Shown here: positions 55,678 to 64,000 of the stretch, piece by piece
Layout: each line of letters starts with the position of its first letter
How positions within the stretch are numbered: the stretch's first letter is position 1
DNA from: Pseudoalteromonas viridis
Lineage (GTDB): Bacteria; Pseudomonadota; Gammaproteobacteria; Enterobacterales; Alteromonadaceae
Assembly (NCBI RefSeq): GCF_017742995.1
Contig: NZ_CP072425.1
Span: 3,977,001-4,041,000 of the forward strand
DNA length: 64,000 nt
Direction: 5' to 3'
Made by a program: the position numbers and the translations under genes
Notes under the pieces: generated by a model
Seen by the model: the letters and a program-made list of their open reading frames with translations, nothing else
Told to the model about the DNA's origin: nothing
The model's database searches: none

Positions 55678-57324
55678 TCATCTGAGCGAGTACACCAGTT
55701 CAACCTCATTGCCCACCTGGTTATAAGTCACACTTCGTGCAATTTCAGAGAGTAGCTCAACCCCTCTGCCGTGTTCTTGCTGCGACTGATGCTGTGCTGT
55801 TGAGCTTTGGTCAAATCCATTACCCGAATCACAAATATTGAATACGAGACAATACTCTTCCGGGCAAAAACGGACATTAATAATGATCAGCGCATCCTTG
55901 AGGCTTTCCAGTGCACGTGCCCGCTGATGGTAATATTCAATAAACCCATCATCCTGATTTTTTAAATCCGACTTTAACCCCAAAACGCCGTGATCCAGCG
56001 AATTGTTATATGCCTCTGAAAGTAACAAAAAGACATTGGATCTGTGGGCGTGCAGACCCTCTACTTTAGACAAAATGTCCACCAGTTCGAGTACAGGATC
56101 GGTAAAGCGCATCTGCTGAGCATTCAGCGAAATACTAATATTAAATGGCAAAGTAGAGTATTCGGGCGGCAGGGCCTCACTTGAGTTATCAGGTAAGCAG
56201 TTAATAATCGCGATGCTTAAATCGTCCTGTTGCTCTTTGTGACCACTGTATTCTCGTACCTGCTGAATAATATCTCTGGTCGAAATATCAACCTTGCAGC
56301 GTAGTACATCGATCAGCCGCTGCTCCCCGAACAGCTCACCATCGGGCGCTTCGCTTTCAATAATACCGTCCGTTGCCATCACGAGGCGTGTGCCTACTTC
56401 AACTTCAAAGTGCAAGGTATTGCGCTCGAATTCATCTTCATCGAGGATCCCAAGCGACATATGCTGAGATTCTATGGTTTTAAGCACCTGCCCCTGACTG
56501 TCTATCAGATAAATGTCTGGAAAGCCCCCCAGCCAGGCTGACAGATTTCGCCCGGAGCTGCTGATCTCGATAATCGCAGCGGCGCAAAACATGTGCCCGG
56601 GCAATAAGGTATTCAATGAACTGTTCAGCTCGGCGGCAATGTCATTCACCGCCATGCCTTTTTGCACCATAGTATAAAAAATCTTTGATGCCGGCAGCGC
56701 GCCGACCGCAGCAGCCAGGCCATGACCAGTGAAATCCCCCAACAGACAATAAAACCCGCCAATCGGGCTTTTTGCCATCAAAAACATATCTCCGTTGAAC
56801 ATCGAGGCCGGAGACAGGTGGTAATCACACAGGTCGGCAAAGTCCTGCTGGCCGGACAAAGCATTCCGGAAGATATGCTCTACAATTTCGTGCTCGCGCT
56901 CAATCTGATTATAGTGATACTCAAGCTGCTTTTTTTGTTCATGGGCTTCTTTGCTGAGTTTTCGCGTGCGGGCATGGGCACGGATCTTTGCTGAGAGCAC
57001 AATCCGATCGAAGGGTTTGTGGATAAAGTCATCGCCACCAACGTGCAGACACTTCTCAAAACTGGCGTGATCTTCAAGGGCTGTGATAAAAATCACGGGT
57101 AGATACACATCACCGGCATGCTCTTTAATTTTGGGCGCGGTTTCAAAGCCATCCATCACTGGCATCATGACATCCAGTAAGACAATGTCGACATCGTGCT
57201 GAGAGAGCACTTCCAGGGCTTCCTGGCCATTGTTTGCCACCAGCACATCATAGTGTTGGTGCTCAAGCATGGTTTGTAGCAATCGACAGTTGAGCGGCTG
57301 GTCATCCACAACCAAAATTAACAT
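55678..57324 (-). CDS. Response regulator-PP2C phosphatase-HATPase partner-switch protein
   Basis: 548 residues in three parts. Receiver (about 1-120): ILVVDDQPLNCRLLQTMLEH with phospho-Asp in DIVLLDVMMPVMDG and HKPF. SpoIIE-type PP2C phosphatase (about 170-385): MFNGDMFLMAKSPIGGFYCL, LGDFTGHGLAAAVGALPASK, LVMATDGIIESEAPDGE. C-terminal GHKL ATPase (about 410-545; VFLLLSEAYNNSLDHGVLGL, GRGVELLSEIA). It is placed directly before a STAS gene. Architecture matches HsbR (Pseudomonas) and CrsR (Shewanella), which act as phosphatase and kinase on a STAS partner and influence a sigma factor. Confidence 0.92.
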   Translation of the reverse strand: MLILVVDDQPLNCRLLQTMLEHQHYDVLVANNGQEALEVLSQHDVDIVLLDVMMPVMDGFETAPKIKEHAGDVYLPVIFITALEDHASFEKCLHVGGDDFIHKPFDRIVLSAKIRAHARTRKLSKEAHEQKKQLEYHYNQIEREHEIVEHIFRNALSGQQDFADLCDYHLSPASMFNGDMFLMAKSPIGGFYCLLGDFTGHGLAAAVGALPASKIFYTMVQKGMAVNDIAAELNSSLNTLLPGHMFCAAAIIEISSSGRNLSAWLGGFPDIYLIDSQGQVLKTIESQHMSLGILDEDEFERNTLHFEVEVGTRLVMATDGIIESEAPDGELFGEQRLIDVLRCKVDISTRDIIQQVREYSGHKEQQDDLSIAIINCLPDNSSEALPPEYSTLPFNISISLNAQQMRFTDPVLELVDILSKVEGLHAHRSNVFLLLSEAYNNSLDHGVLGLKSDLKNQDDGFIEYYHQRARALESLKDALIIINVRFCPEEYCLVFNICDSGNGFDQSSTAQHQSQQEHGRGVELLSEIARSVTYNQVGNEVELVYSLR

Positions 57325-57342
57325 GCACGAGTCCCTCGTGAA

Positions 57343-57648
57343 TTAGTCGATATCGAATTTTTTATCGAAGCGTGAAATCTGTAAAATCTTTTTCAGTTGA
57401 GGTCGGCAATTACTGATCTGGATGCTAGATACCGAGTCGCCTAAGGTTTTTTTCATATTAAGCAACATACCTAATGCGGAGCTATCCATATAATCGGTGT
57501 CACGCAGATCAACAACCACTTTCTCCGTTTGGCTGCCTACTTCGGCATAGGCCTGACGAAAAGACTGGACCAGGTTAAAATCAAACTTTCCTTTGATTTG
57601 AATCGTTAAAGTTTTTCCGTCCGCTGAAGCATTTTTGCTCAGGCTCAT
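57343..57648 (-). CDS. STAS-domain anti-sigma factor antagonist
   Basis: 101 residues, a single STAS domain with the phosphorylatable Ser in DTDYMDSSALGMLL (Ser56/57). Located 18 nt upstream of, and in the same direction as, the response-regulator/phosphatase gene. It should be its substrate: dephosphorylated form binds the anti-sigma domain, phosphorylated form releases it. Equivalent partners are HsbA and CrsA. Confidence 0.92.
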   Translation of the reverse strand: MSLSKNASADGKTLTIQIKGKFDFNLVQSFRQAYAEVGSQTEKVVVDLRDTDYMDSSALGMLLNMKKTLGDSVSSIQISNCRPQLKKILQISRFDKKFDID

Positions 57649-57793
57649 TGCAAGCTCCTACTTTGGTTGAATTTTGGTATCCATGATGTTGTTTTAAATA
57701 TAAACCGATAAGTGGAATTAGCCAAAAAATTATCTCGCTTCAAAACGCTTTTTGTTACCATGACGAGCATGAGCTATAAACAGGAGAGTCAAA

Positions 57794-58123
57794 ATGTCAG
57801 AGAGTCGTTTGGTGTATTCCACCGAGTCTGGCCGGATCAAACACACCGAAACCCCGGCTGAGCCAGAAGTAAAATTGTTCAAAGACGGCGCAGTGCGTAT
57901 TGAGCGACAAACGAAAGGTCGTAAGGGAAAAGGTGTCATGTTGGTTGTCGGCATAGACCCGGCTGAACATGATCTGAAGAAACTGGCAAAAACGCTGAAA
58001 AGCAAGATGGGTCAGGGCGGCGCGCTCAAAGATGGCGTGATTGAGATCCAGGGCGACGACCGTAATAAACTTAAAGCGCTGCTCGAAGCCCAGGGTTTTA
58101 AAGTTAAAATCGCCGGTGGCTGA
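57794..58123 (+). CDS. yciH: YciH, SUI1/eIF1-like translation factor
   Basis: 109 residues. SUI1 fold in the C-terminal part: VRIERQTKGRKGKGVMLVVG, GQGGALKDGVIEIQGDDRNK, ALLEAQGFKVKIAGG. In E. coli YciH affects initiation fidelity, but its exact role is unsettled. Single gene, AGGAG in the upstream region. Confidence 0.95.
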   Translation: MSESRLVYSTESGRIKHTETPAEPEVKLFKDGAVRIERQTKGRKGKGVMLVVGIDPAEHDLKKLAKTLKSKMGQGGALKDGVIEIQGDDRNKLKALLEAQGFKVKIAGG

Positions 58124-58167
58124 TCCTGATATCGTGCAAAGCCAGTTATCTTTGCGCCACAGCAAGC

Positions 58168-61152
58168 CTATTTGGCCTGGCCAATGTCCGGATGCTGGCT
58201 TTGCATTAAAATCTCATGTTCAGTCAGGGGGGCACTGTAATAGTAGCCCTGCACGATAAAGCAGTTATTTCTCTGTAAGAATGCCACCTGCTCCTCGGTC
58301 TCTACCCCTTCTGCAATGACCTTCATACTCAGCTTTTGCGCCATCGCGATGATTGCCGCAGTGATTTCCATATCATTGGAATCCTCAGGGATATCTTTGA
58401 CAAAGGAGCGGTCTACTTTCAGCACGTCGACCGGAAAACGCTTGAGGTAGCTTAAAGACGAATAGCCCGTACCAAAGTCGTCTATAGACAAGGACACACC
58501 AAGCTTCTTCATTTCCAGTAGTTGCTCTATGGCCGCTTCAACATCGCCCATTAACATGCTCTCTGTCAGCTCCAAGTGCAGCATCTGGGGAGACAGGCCG
58601 GTTTCTTTGAGCGTGGTGGCAATGTGTTCGATTAATTCGACGTCTTTAAACTGGCGTGCCGACAAGTTGACAGAAATATCCGCTGCCCGTCCACTGCGAC
58701 GCAAGCGGGCGGAGAACTGGCAGGCTTCACGCAGCACCCAGGCACCCAGTTCAACTATCATGCCGGTCGCCTCAGCGATAGGAATAAACTTAGTTGGCGC
58801 AATAAAGCCTTTTTCAGGGTGATACCAGCGCACCAGCGCCTCATAGCCGACAACCTGCTCTGTGGTGCTGTCTATCTGAGGCTGATAGCGCAGGCTAAAC
58901 TGCCCTTCTTTGATAGCCTGACGCAGCTCGTTTTCAATATATAAACGCTCGTTAGCCGCCGCATCCAGCTCCTGCGAGTAGAAGTGGAAAGTATTTCGCC
59001 CTTTTGCTTTGGCTTCGTACATGGCCAGGTCGGCATGCTTCAGGAGTTGCTCTTCTTCTTTGCTATCAAACGGTGCCAGGGTAATACCTATACTGGCGCT
59101 GACAATCACTTCGTTATTACCAAGACGAATGGGCTTTGCCAGTGTGCGCTGGATTGTGTAGGCCACATCCATGGCGTTTTCCCGACTCTCGATACCACTG
59201 AGCAGCACAGCAAACTCATCGCCGCCCAGGCGCGCGATGGTGTCTTCTGCGCGCAGTCGCTGTTTGAGTCTGTCTGCCACTTCAACCAGTAAACGGTCGC
59301 CTGCATCATGGCCCAGGGTGTCATTGATCCGCTTGAATTCATCGAGATCAAAATAAAACAGGGCAAAAGCATAGTGCCCGCGCTCGGCCAGCGCCATCGA
59401 CTTGCGTAGCTGCATACGAAAGAAGGTGCGATTGGCAAGTCCAGTCAGGGTGTCAAAATAAGCCAACTCCTCCATTTTGCGCTGGCTCTCTTTCACAAAG
59501 GAAATATCCTGAGCAGACGCAACATAACTGGATATCCGCCCCCCGTCTTCGCGAATGGGAGAAATACTGAGGCTGACCCAGATCTGTTCATTCGACAGGC
59601 CTTGCAGCAACGTGTCGCCACGCCAGTAATTGCGACTGCGCAAGTCAAAATCAATGTCATCTATAATGATGGCCATTTCTTTTGACACAATAGCCAGCAA
59701 GGGGGAGCCGATAAAATGTGCCTCATTGTAGCCGGTCATCTCCAGCATTTTGGGATTCACATACTCTATCTTGAACCTGTCGTTGGTGATGATGACCCCA
59801 GTACCTGAAAACTCTACCGCCTTGCCAAGCCGGTTAGCCTGCTTTTGCGCCGATTCTTTTTCAGATACCCGGGTATTTAAACCCTGGATCAGCTTACGGG
59901 TTTCGCCACTCATATCATTGATTGAAGCGTTCAGTAAGCCTAACTCATCATTTGCATCAGGCAGTTCGGGATGGTCAAACTGGCCTTTACCAAAAGAATT
60001 CAAAGCATCGGAGGCGTAATTAAGGCGCTTAAGGATCAGGTGATAAATTATCTGATGCAGCAGCAAAGACACAAACAAGCCATAGATGATAAACAGACCT
60101 GAGAACTTCCATTTTAAATCATTAAGTGCAAACAGCGCGGTATTTCGTTTTTTGTAATACCCTATGTACCAATCCAGTTCAGTCAGATGGACAACGTTCG
60201 CCAAATACGCTGCCTGCTTATAACCGAATTCACTTTGTAAGCTAGGCAGATTGACCTGTAAGGTACGCTCAATCATTTCTTTAAAAGCCTGAGGCAACGA
60301 TGATTTATCTGCCAGTTCGTTGTTATGCGCCAGGATCCCCATGGTGGGTGCAGATAGCACGCGCCCCTGCTTATCAAACACGATATACGCCAGTTCTTCG
60401 CTGGCTTCAGGCAACCGTCTCAGCAACACATCCAGCTCCAGATCACTGCCCGTAAATCCTTGATAGGTGTCGTCTACGTATACGGGAACCAGCACACTGA
60501 CGACCCATTTGCTCCAGACTTCATCGAAGTGGATCCCGGACCACAGCGCCTGACGCGTCGGGTTAAGCTCTTCGCGCAACAGAGGCAGTGCATGGGTGCT
60601 GAAGTGATTACCTCCCTTGCCCTCTACCAGCAAGGAGTTTGGCGGCGAGATTCGCACAAAATCGTCCGTGGTATACAGATAAAAATTGAAAAAATCCTGC
60701 AACAACAATGGAGACAAGGAGTTCCATACATATTCGGATTCAGTAAGCAGAGTTTGAGTTTGCTCATTCAGGTTTTCAGCGGGCAGATAGGCGGCTGAAA
60801 TGCCGTTTGCCGCAATGCTATTAATACGCTCGTCGGTATGGTTAAGCTGTACCTGATGCTGTGTCGCCGCGTGCACGGGCTGTTCTGAAAACAAAGCGCG
60901 ACTCACCACCATATTGGCCTGCTGAGCCAGCTTTTTCTTTAAGGTCAGAAATTCGGAGAAATGCATCAGGGTTTGCTCACTTTGCACCCTCAGCTTATGA
61001 AACTCTTCATAAACCAGCTGCTTTTCTTCGGTTTTCAGTAGTAAAGCGGCAGCGACAGCGCCGGCTATCAAACACACAGCCCCAGTGAGCAGCGGGAGCT
61101 TGACACTGAGCGAGTTAAAACCAAAGCGAGACACAGGTCGTCGATAGCCCAC
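58168..61152 (-). CDS. Cache-HAMP-PAS-GGDEF-EAL signalling protein
   Basis: 994 residues. First membrane helix (about 18-40), a large periplasmic Cache-like sensor (about 45-330), a second helix (about 340-365), HAMP (about 366-420), PAS (about 440-560; GKAVEFSGTGVIITNDRFKI), GGDEF (about 570-735; LARLGGDEFAVLLSG, preceded by the I-site RAED) and EAL (about 750-990; YEALVRWYHPEKGFIAP, LTESMLMGDVEAAIE, SIDDFGTGYSSLSYLKRF). Active-site motifs of both domains are intact, so it may make and break cyclic di-GMP. The signal is unknown. Transcribed alone, facing yciH. Confidence 0.95.
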   Translation of the reverse strand: MGYRRPVSRFGFNSLSVKLPLLTGAVCLIAGAVAAALLLKTEEKQLVYEEFHKLRVQSEQTLMHFSEFLTLKKKLAQQANMVVSRALFSEQPVHAATQHQVQLNHTDERINSIAANGISAAYLPAENLNEQTQTLLTESEYVWNSLSPLLLQDFFNFYLYTTDDFVRISPPNSLLVEGKGGNHFSTHALPLLREELNPTRQALWSGIHFDEVWSKWVVSVLVPVYVDDTYQGFTGSDLELDVLLRRLPEASEELAYIVFDKQGRVLSAPTMGILAHNNELADKSSLPQAFKEMIERTLQVNLPSLQSEFGYKQAAYLANVVHLTELDWYIGYYKKRNTALFALNDLKWKFSGLFIIYGLFVSLLLHQIIYHLILKRLNYASDALNSFGKGQFDHPELPDANDELGLLNASINDMSGETRKLIQGLNTRVSEKESAQKQANRLGKAVEFSGTGVIITNDRFKIEYVNPKMLEMTGYNEAHFIGSPLLAIVSKEMAIIIDDIDFDLRSRNYWRGDTLLQGLSNEQIWVSLSISPIREDGGRISSYVASAQDISFVKESQRKMEELAYFDTLTGLANRTFFRMQLRKSMALAERGHYAFALFYFDLDEFKRINDTLGHDAGDRLLVEVADRLKQRLRAEDTIARLGGDEFAVLLSGIESRENAMDVAYTIQRTLAKPIRLGNNEVIVSASIGITLAPFDSKEEEQLLKHADLAMYEAKAKGRNTFHFYSQELDAAANERLYIENELRQAIKEGQFSLRYQPQIDSTTEQVVGYEALVRWYHPEKGFIAPTKFIPIAEATGMIVELGAWVLREACQFSARLRRSGRAADISVNLSARQFKDVELIEHIATTLKETGLSPQMLHLELTESMLMGDVEAAIEQLLEMKKLGVSLSIDDFGTGYSSLSYLKRFPVDVLKVDRSFVKDIPEDSNDMEITAAIIAMAQKLSMKVIAEGVETEEQVAFLQRNNCFIVQGYYYSAPLTEHEILMQSQHPDIGQAK

Positions 61153-61328
61153 GATAAACCTTTTAGCTAGTTACAGTTTTTTCAAAATAAGTGCGCAGAA
61201 TATACCAGATCATGGGGAACCTCGCCAAACACTTTGCCAGATATGTCAACATTCGGGCTTGTATAGTTAAAATGATCTGTGCTAATAATAGCGTTAATTA
61301 GATTAAGCACCACAATTTAGACAGATTT

Positions 61329-61379
61329 ATGACTTTAAACGCACGCAACTATTTTTTCTTTTTTAGCTTCTTTAGGTGA
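61329..61379 (+). CDS. pheL: pheL, phenylalanine leader peptide
   Basis: A 16-residue peptide MTLNARNYFFFFSFFR with six Phe and one Tyr among residues 8-15, immediately upstream of an attenuator for pheA. Translation speed through the Phe codons should control transcription into pheA, as for PheL of E. coli (whose peptide has a different sequence but the same Phe run). The ribosome site is weak, typical of leader peptides. Confidence 0.9.
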   Translation: MTLNARNYFFFFSFFR

Positions 61380-61446
61380 AGAGGCTTAACTGTTTGCGTG
61401 TAAAAGTTCAGATAGCTAAGCCTCCCACACTGGGAGGTTTTTTTTT
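61342..61446 (+). promoter_or_regulatory. pheA attenuator
   Basis: Three nested pairings: pause stem CACGCAA (61342-61348) with TTGCGTG (61394-61400); antiterminator GAGGCTTA (61381-61388) with TAAGCCTC (61417-61424); terminator CCTCCCA (61421-61427) with TGGGAGG (61431-61437) followed by nine T. The antiterminator and terminator share 61421-61424, so they exclude each other. With enough charged tRNA-Phe the terminator forms. Confidence 0.9.
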
Positions 61447-61468
61447 GGCAAAATGGGAGTGAGGACCT

Positions 61469-62623
61469 ATGACACAAGATACTTTGGATGCCCTGCGCAA
61501 GGACATCAACGAAATTGACTCAGAACTGCTGATCCTGCTGGCAAAGCGCCGCAGACTGAGTCACAGCGTATTAGAGTATAAGATCACCAACAACAAACCG
61601 ATCCGAGATGAGGCACGCGAGCTGGCACTGCTGGAAAAGCTGATCAGCTATGGTAAATCGCTGGGCCTGGATCCTTTCTATATCAATAATGTTTTTCAGG
61701 TGATCCTCGAAGACTCGGTATTAAATCAACAAGCACTGCTGCAAAAGAGCCTGAACCCGGAGTCGTTAAACGATACCCATAAGGTAGCTTATCTCGGCGG
61801 ACAAGGCTCCTATAGCCAGCTTGCGTGTCATAAGTATTTTAGCCGCCGTCCTGGCACCCTGGTTGAGCTTGGTTGTCAGACGTTTTCTGATATCACTCAA
61901 TCAGTTGAAAAAGGTCAGGCAGACTACGGCATTTTACCAATAGAAAACACCAGCTCGGGCAGTATCAACGAAGTGTTTGACTTGCTACAGCACGCTCAGG
62001 TCTCCATTATTGGCGAGGTAACGCACAGTGTTGAGCACTGTTTGCTGGCAATAGAAGGCACAACACTTAAAGACATCAATAAGATATTTGCTCACCACCA
62101 ACCTTTTGCGCAGTGCAGCCGTTTCTTAGAAGGGCTTGGCGACCTGACGCAAGAAGCCTGTGATTCAACCTCCAGCGCACTGAAACTGGCGGCAGATACG
62201 CCAAACAGTGCTGCCATCGGCTCTGCACAGGCTGGTAAAGGGTTTGGTCTGGAAGTCCTCAAAACCGGCCTGGCCAATCAGGCTGAAAACCACAGTCGCT
62301 TTATTGTGGTTGCCCGTCAGCCCCTGCAGGTATCGACGCAAATTCCAACCAAGACTAGCCTTATCATGGCAACCAAACAGAAAGTCGGTTCACTGGCCGA
62401 CGCGCTGATGGTGTTTAAAGAGCACAATATCAATATGACTAAGCTGGAGTCTCGTCCAGTGCCAGGCAACCCGTGGGAAGAAGTGTTTTATGTTGATCTG
62501 CAGGCCAATGTCGCGGATAAGCAAGTACAAAGCGCCCTTGAATCACTGAAAGAACACACTCAGTTTGTGCGCATTCTGGGTTGCTACCAGAGTGAATCTC
62601 TGCAAGCTGTAGAAGTGGTGTAA
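61469..62623 (+). CDS. pheA: Bifunctional chorismate mutase/prephenate dehydratase
   Basis: 384 residues, all three parts present. Chorismate mutase (about 1-95): LRKDINEIDSELLILLAKRR. Prephenate dehydratase (about 105-285): VAYLGGQGSYSQLACHKYFS, IENTSSGSINEVFDLL. ACT regulatory domain (about 295-380) with the Phe-binding ESRP motif (LESRPVPGNPWEEVFYVDLQ). It makes phenylpyruvate from chorismate and is fed back by Phe; expression is controlled by the attenuator upstream. The stop codon overlaps the first base of the second 162-bp repeat. Confidence 0.97.
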   Translation: MTQDTLDALRKDINEIDSELLILLAKRRRLSHSVLEYKITNNKPIRDEARELALLEKLISYGKSLGLDPFYINNVFQVILEDSVLNQQALLQKSLNPESLNDTHKVAYLGGQGSYSQLACHKYFSRRPGTLVELGCQTFSDITQSVEKGQADYGILPIENTSSGSINEVFDLLQHAQVSIIGEVTHSVEHCLLAIEGTTLKDINKIFAHHQPFAQCSRFLEGLGDLTQEACDSTSSALKLAADTPNSAAIGSAQAGKGFGLEVLKTGLANQAENHSRFIVVARQPLQVSTQIPTKTSLIMATKQKVGSLADALMVFKEHNINMTKLESRPVPGNPWEEVFYVDLQANVADKQVQSALESLKEHTQFVRILGCYQSESLQAVEVV

Positions 62624-62784
62624 TACCAATTTCACTTAATACCTGTTCAATTTGAAGGAGCAAATATGCCGCTAACGGTGTTAAAAATTTCTCATTTAGA
62701 CCAACTAAATAGCAAAATTTTTGCCTGGTTATCGACGATAATTTCTCGCCTCAAAATAGCACACTTAATTAAGCAAATTGGTAT
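62623..62784 (+). repeat. 162-bp inverted-terminal repeat element, copy 2
   Basis: Same length and about 91% identical to 37315-37476. Ends ATACCAATTT and AAATTGGTAT are exact inverted copies, and the similarity extends inward with a one-base gap (CACTTAAT/GCTTAAT). The first A is the last base of the pheA stop codon. Inside, an ORF with a good ribosome site runs on past the end. Confidence 0.8.
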
Positions 62785-62830
62785 CAAAAACAAGAGCGAG
62801 GCTTGCCTCGCTCTGCCATCAATGCATTAA
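62666..62830 (+). CDS. Short ORF carried by repeat copy 2 (doubtful gene)
   Basis: 54 codons: MPLTVLKISHLDQLNSKIFA, then WLSTIISRLKIAHLIKQIGI, then a tail from unique sequence. AAGGAG is 6 nt before the ATG, better than in copy 1. Its tail runs through the tyrA terminator and ends at the tyrA stop, so the final residues are fortuitous. Treat as a candidate only. Confidence 0.3.
   Translation: MPLTVLKISHLDQLNSKIFAWLSTIISRLKIAHLIKQIGIKNKSEACLALPSMH
62786..62814 (-). terminator. Terminator of tyrA
   Basis: AGAGCGAGGC - TT - GCCTCGCTCT, 10-bp stem; on the minus strand it is followed by TTGTTTTTG. Confidence 0.82.
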
Positions 62831-63966
62831 GAAATAACCTTTGCGTCATTGGCCTTATTAAGCAGACCGCGACTTTGTCGCAAGAAGGTTTGTGCACTGT
62901 CAGAGAAATAGCTTTTCGCCTCTTCAAACGCCGCCATCAGCGCTGCTTTATCGCCCGCCTGTAGACGACTCAGGGTTTGTGCAAAAGTATCCTGATAACT
63001 GGCAAGCAAACCTTCTACTTCATCAAATTGTGCCAGCATAATATCGGTGTAGAGCTCTCCCGATTGCGCAAACAAGCGCCCGACCATCATCAGCTCAAGC
63101 TGGTAAATAGGCGATGAGCAGCTTCTTAGCTCTTCCAGCGTATGACACTGACGGGCCAAAAACTGGCCGTATACAAACGTCGTGAGGTGGCGCATGACCT
63201 GGATGATCTGCATAGCCTGATCGTGCTTTTTCGCTGCCATATTTGCCAGATGACAACCCCAGATCTGCAATTGCTCAAGCAGTCCCTGATACGCCTGCTC
63301 GCCTCGGCCATCACACACCACCACGGTTTGCTTCACCCAATGTGAAATATCCGGGCCAAACATGGGGTGCAGGCCAACAACAGGACCTGCATGTTTGTTC
63401 ATCATGGCCTGCAAGGGTGCTTGTTTAACCGAGGTAATATCGGCGAGCACGCAATCTTCGGGCAGCTCAGGCAACTCATTGATCACCTGCTCCAGTGCAT
63501 TAATCGGCACACTCAACAACACCAGTTTGGCGTCGGCCAAAATCGCCTCTTGCTCGGCCTGTTGTGCTTTGTCGAGTATGCGTACTTGATACCCGGAGCG
63601 CTCAAGCTGGCGGGCGAATAGCTGGCCCATTGCCCCTGCACCACCCACGATGACCACAGGCGATAACTGAGGGGCCGCGCACGCCAGTTCGCTTTGCTGA
63701 TTCTCATAGGCCTCACGCATCATGCGGCGCAAGATGTCTTCGACCAGGTCTGGGTTTACCCCTTTGTGCTCGGCTTGTGCTCGCCGGGCTTCGATCAGGC
63801 TGGCTTCACGTTGTGGCACATGTAAAGGCGCCCCGGTGGCTTGCTTAATTTTACCGACCTGCTCGGTAAGCTCGCGGCGCTGTGCCAGCAGATCAACCAA
63901 CGCGCTGTCACAGGCGTCAATTTTCTCCCGCAGCAAAGCGAGTTCAGATGTTTGACTCATTCCCAT
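62827..63966 (-). CDS. tyrA: Bifunctional chorismate mutase/prephenate dehydrogenase
   Basis: 379 residues. N-terminal chorismate mutase (about 5-90; LREKIDACDSALVDLLAQRR) and NAD-dependent prephenate dehydrogenase (about 103-370; VVIVGGAGAMGQLFARQLER, LHPMFGPDISHWVKQTVVVC). It makes 4-hydroxyphenylpyruvate, the Tyr branch, beside pheA for the Phe branch. Start at 63966 or at ATG 63960. Feedback by Tyr is expected from the family. The genes face each other with the second repeat between them. Confidence 0.97.
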   Translation of the reverse strand: MGMSQTSELALLREKIDACDSALVDLLAQRRELTEQVGKIKQATGAPLHVPQREASLIEARRAQAEHKGVNPDLVEDILRRMMREAYENQQSELACAAPQLSPVVIVGGAGAMGQLFARQLERSGYQVRILDKAQQAEQEAILADAKLVLLSVPINALEQVINELPELPEDCVLADITSVKQAPLQAMMNKHAGPVVGLHPMFGPDISHWVKQTVVVCDGRGEQAYQGLLEQLQIWGCHLANMAAKKHDQAMQIIQVMRHLTTFVYGQFLARQCHTLEELRSCSSPIYQLELMMVGRLFAQSGELYTDIMLAQFDEVEGLLASYQDTFAQTLSRLQAGDKAALMAAFEEAKSYFSDSAQTFLRQSRGLLNKANDAKVIS

Positions 63967-64000
63967 AGTGTAAACTATTATTTACTTCAGTAAACCAAAA

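Noticed and set aside
1..64000. tRNA, rRNA, CRISPR array, prophage or complete insertion sequence
   Set aside because: No cloverleaf-like or rRNA segments, no spaced direct repeats and no transposase or integrase frame were seen by reading; a covariance-model search would be needed to be certain for small RNAs.

Overview
The window looks like chromosomal DNA of a marine gammaproteobacterium of the Pseudoalteromonas type. It has the rpoE-rseABC-lepA-lepB-rnc-era-recO-pdxJ string, class II ilvC with divergent ilvY, bamC and bamE, fadR, ygfZ/sdhE/ygfX, yciH, yebG, a pheL-pheA/tyrA pair, a large GH18 chitinase and a TonB-dependent receptor. The genus is an inference from gene content and order. 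I see no rRNA, tRNA, CRISPR array, phage or complete insertion sequence. Most genes are core metabolism or housekeeping, and the less ordinary material sits in the gaps and at about 41-52 kb.

Layout. 0-11 kb: the start of a lipoprotein, an orphan response regulator with a degenerate receiver, ilvY/ilvC with an operator-like palindrome, a chemotaxis receptor, a transglutaminase-like TPR lipoprotein coupled to a secreted M28 peptidase, bamE, an ankyrin membrane protein and a DUF2897 small protein. 11-31 kb: a YjiH-type membrane protein, bamC, gcvR-bcp, then ten consecutive minus-strand genes from rpoE to pdxJ behind a sigma-E promoter, nadB, sdhE-ygfX/ygfZ, slyD, a yciU-like/DUF481 cluster and crotonase-cidA/lrgB-like genes. 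31-41 kb: MscS channel, chitinase, YghU-type GST, sodA, aroC-prmB/smrB and a tandem-receiver protein.

41-53 kb: a two-gene small-peptide operon behind a sigma-54-like promoter, a peroxiredoxin, fadR, a methyltransferase whose promoter carries a MerR-type operator in a 19-bp spacer next to a divergent MerR gene, a DUF418 protein with a Fur-like box, an AraC-type membrane regulator, dsbB, an unlisted 52-aa peptide gene that looks like a ribosomal natural-product (RiPP) precursor with a Gly-Gly leader, and a TonB receptor paired with a periplasmic binding-like protein. 53-64 kb: SOS gene yebG with a LexA box, an aminotransferase, a GAF protein, a SpoIIE/STAS partner-switching pair, yciH, a GGDEF-EAL protein, and pheA behind a complete leader-peptide attenuator, facing tyrA.

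Two 162-bp copies of a repeat with terminal inverted repeats lie after sodA and after pheA, each beginning within the stop codon of the preceding gene. Both copies carry an open frame for a short peptide of similar sequence. The strongest candidates for something undescribed are the RiPP-like precursor (48797-48955), the sigma-54 small-peptide operon (41428-41917), the repeat with its mini-ORF, and the MerR-methyltransferase module.
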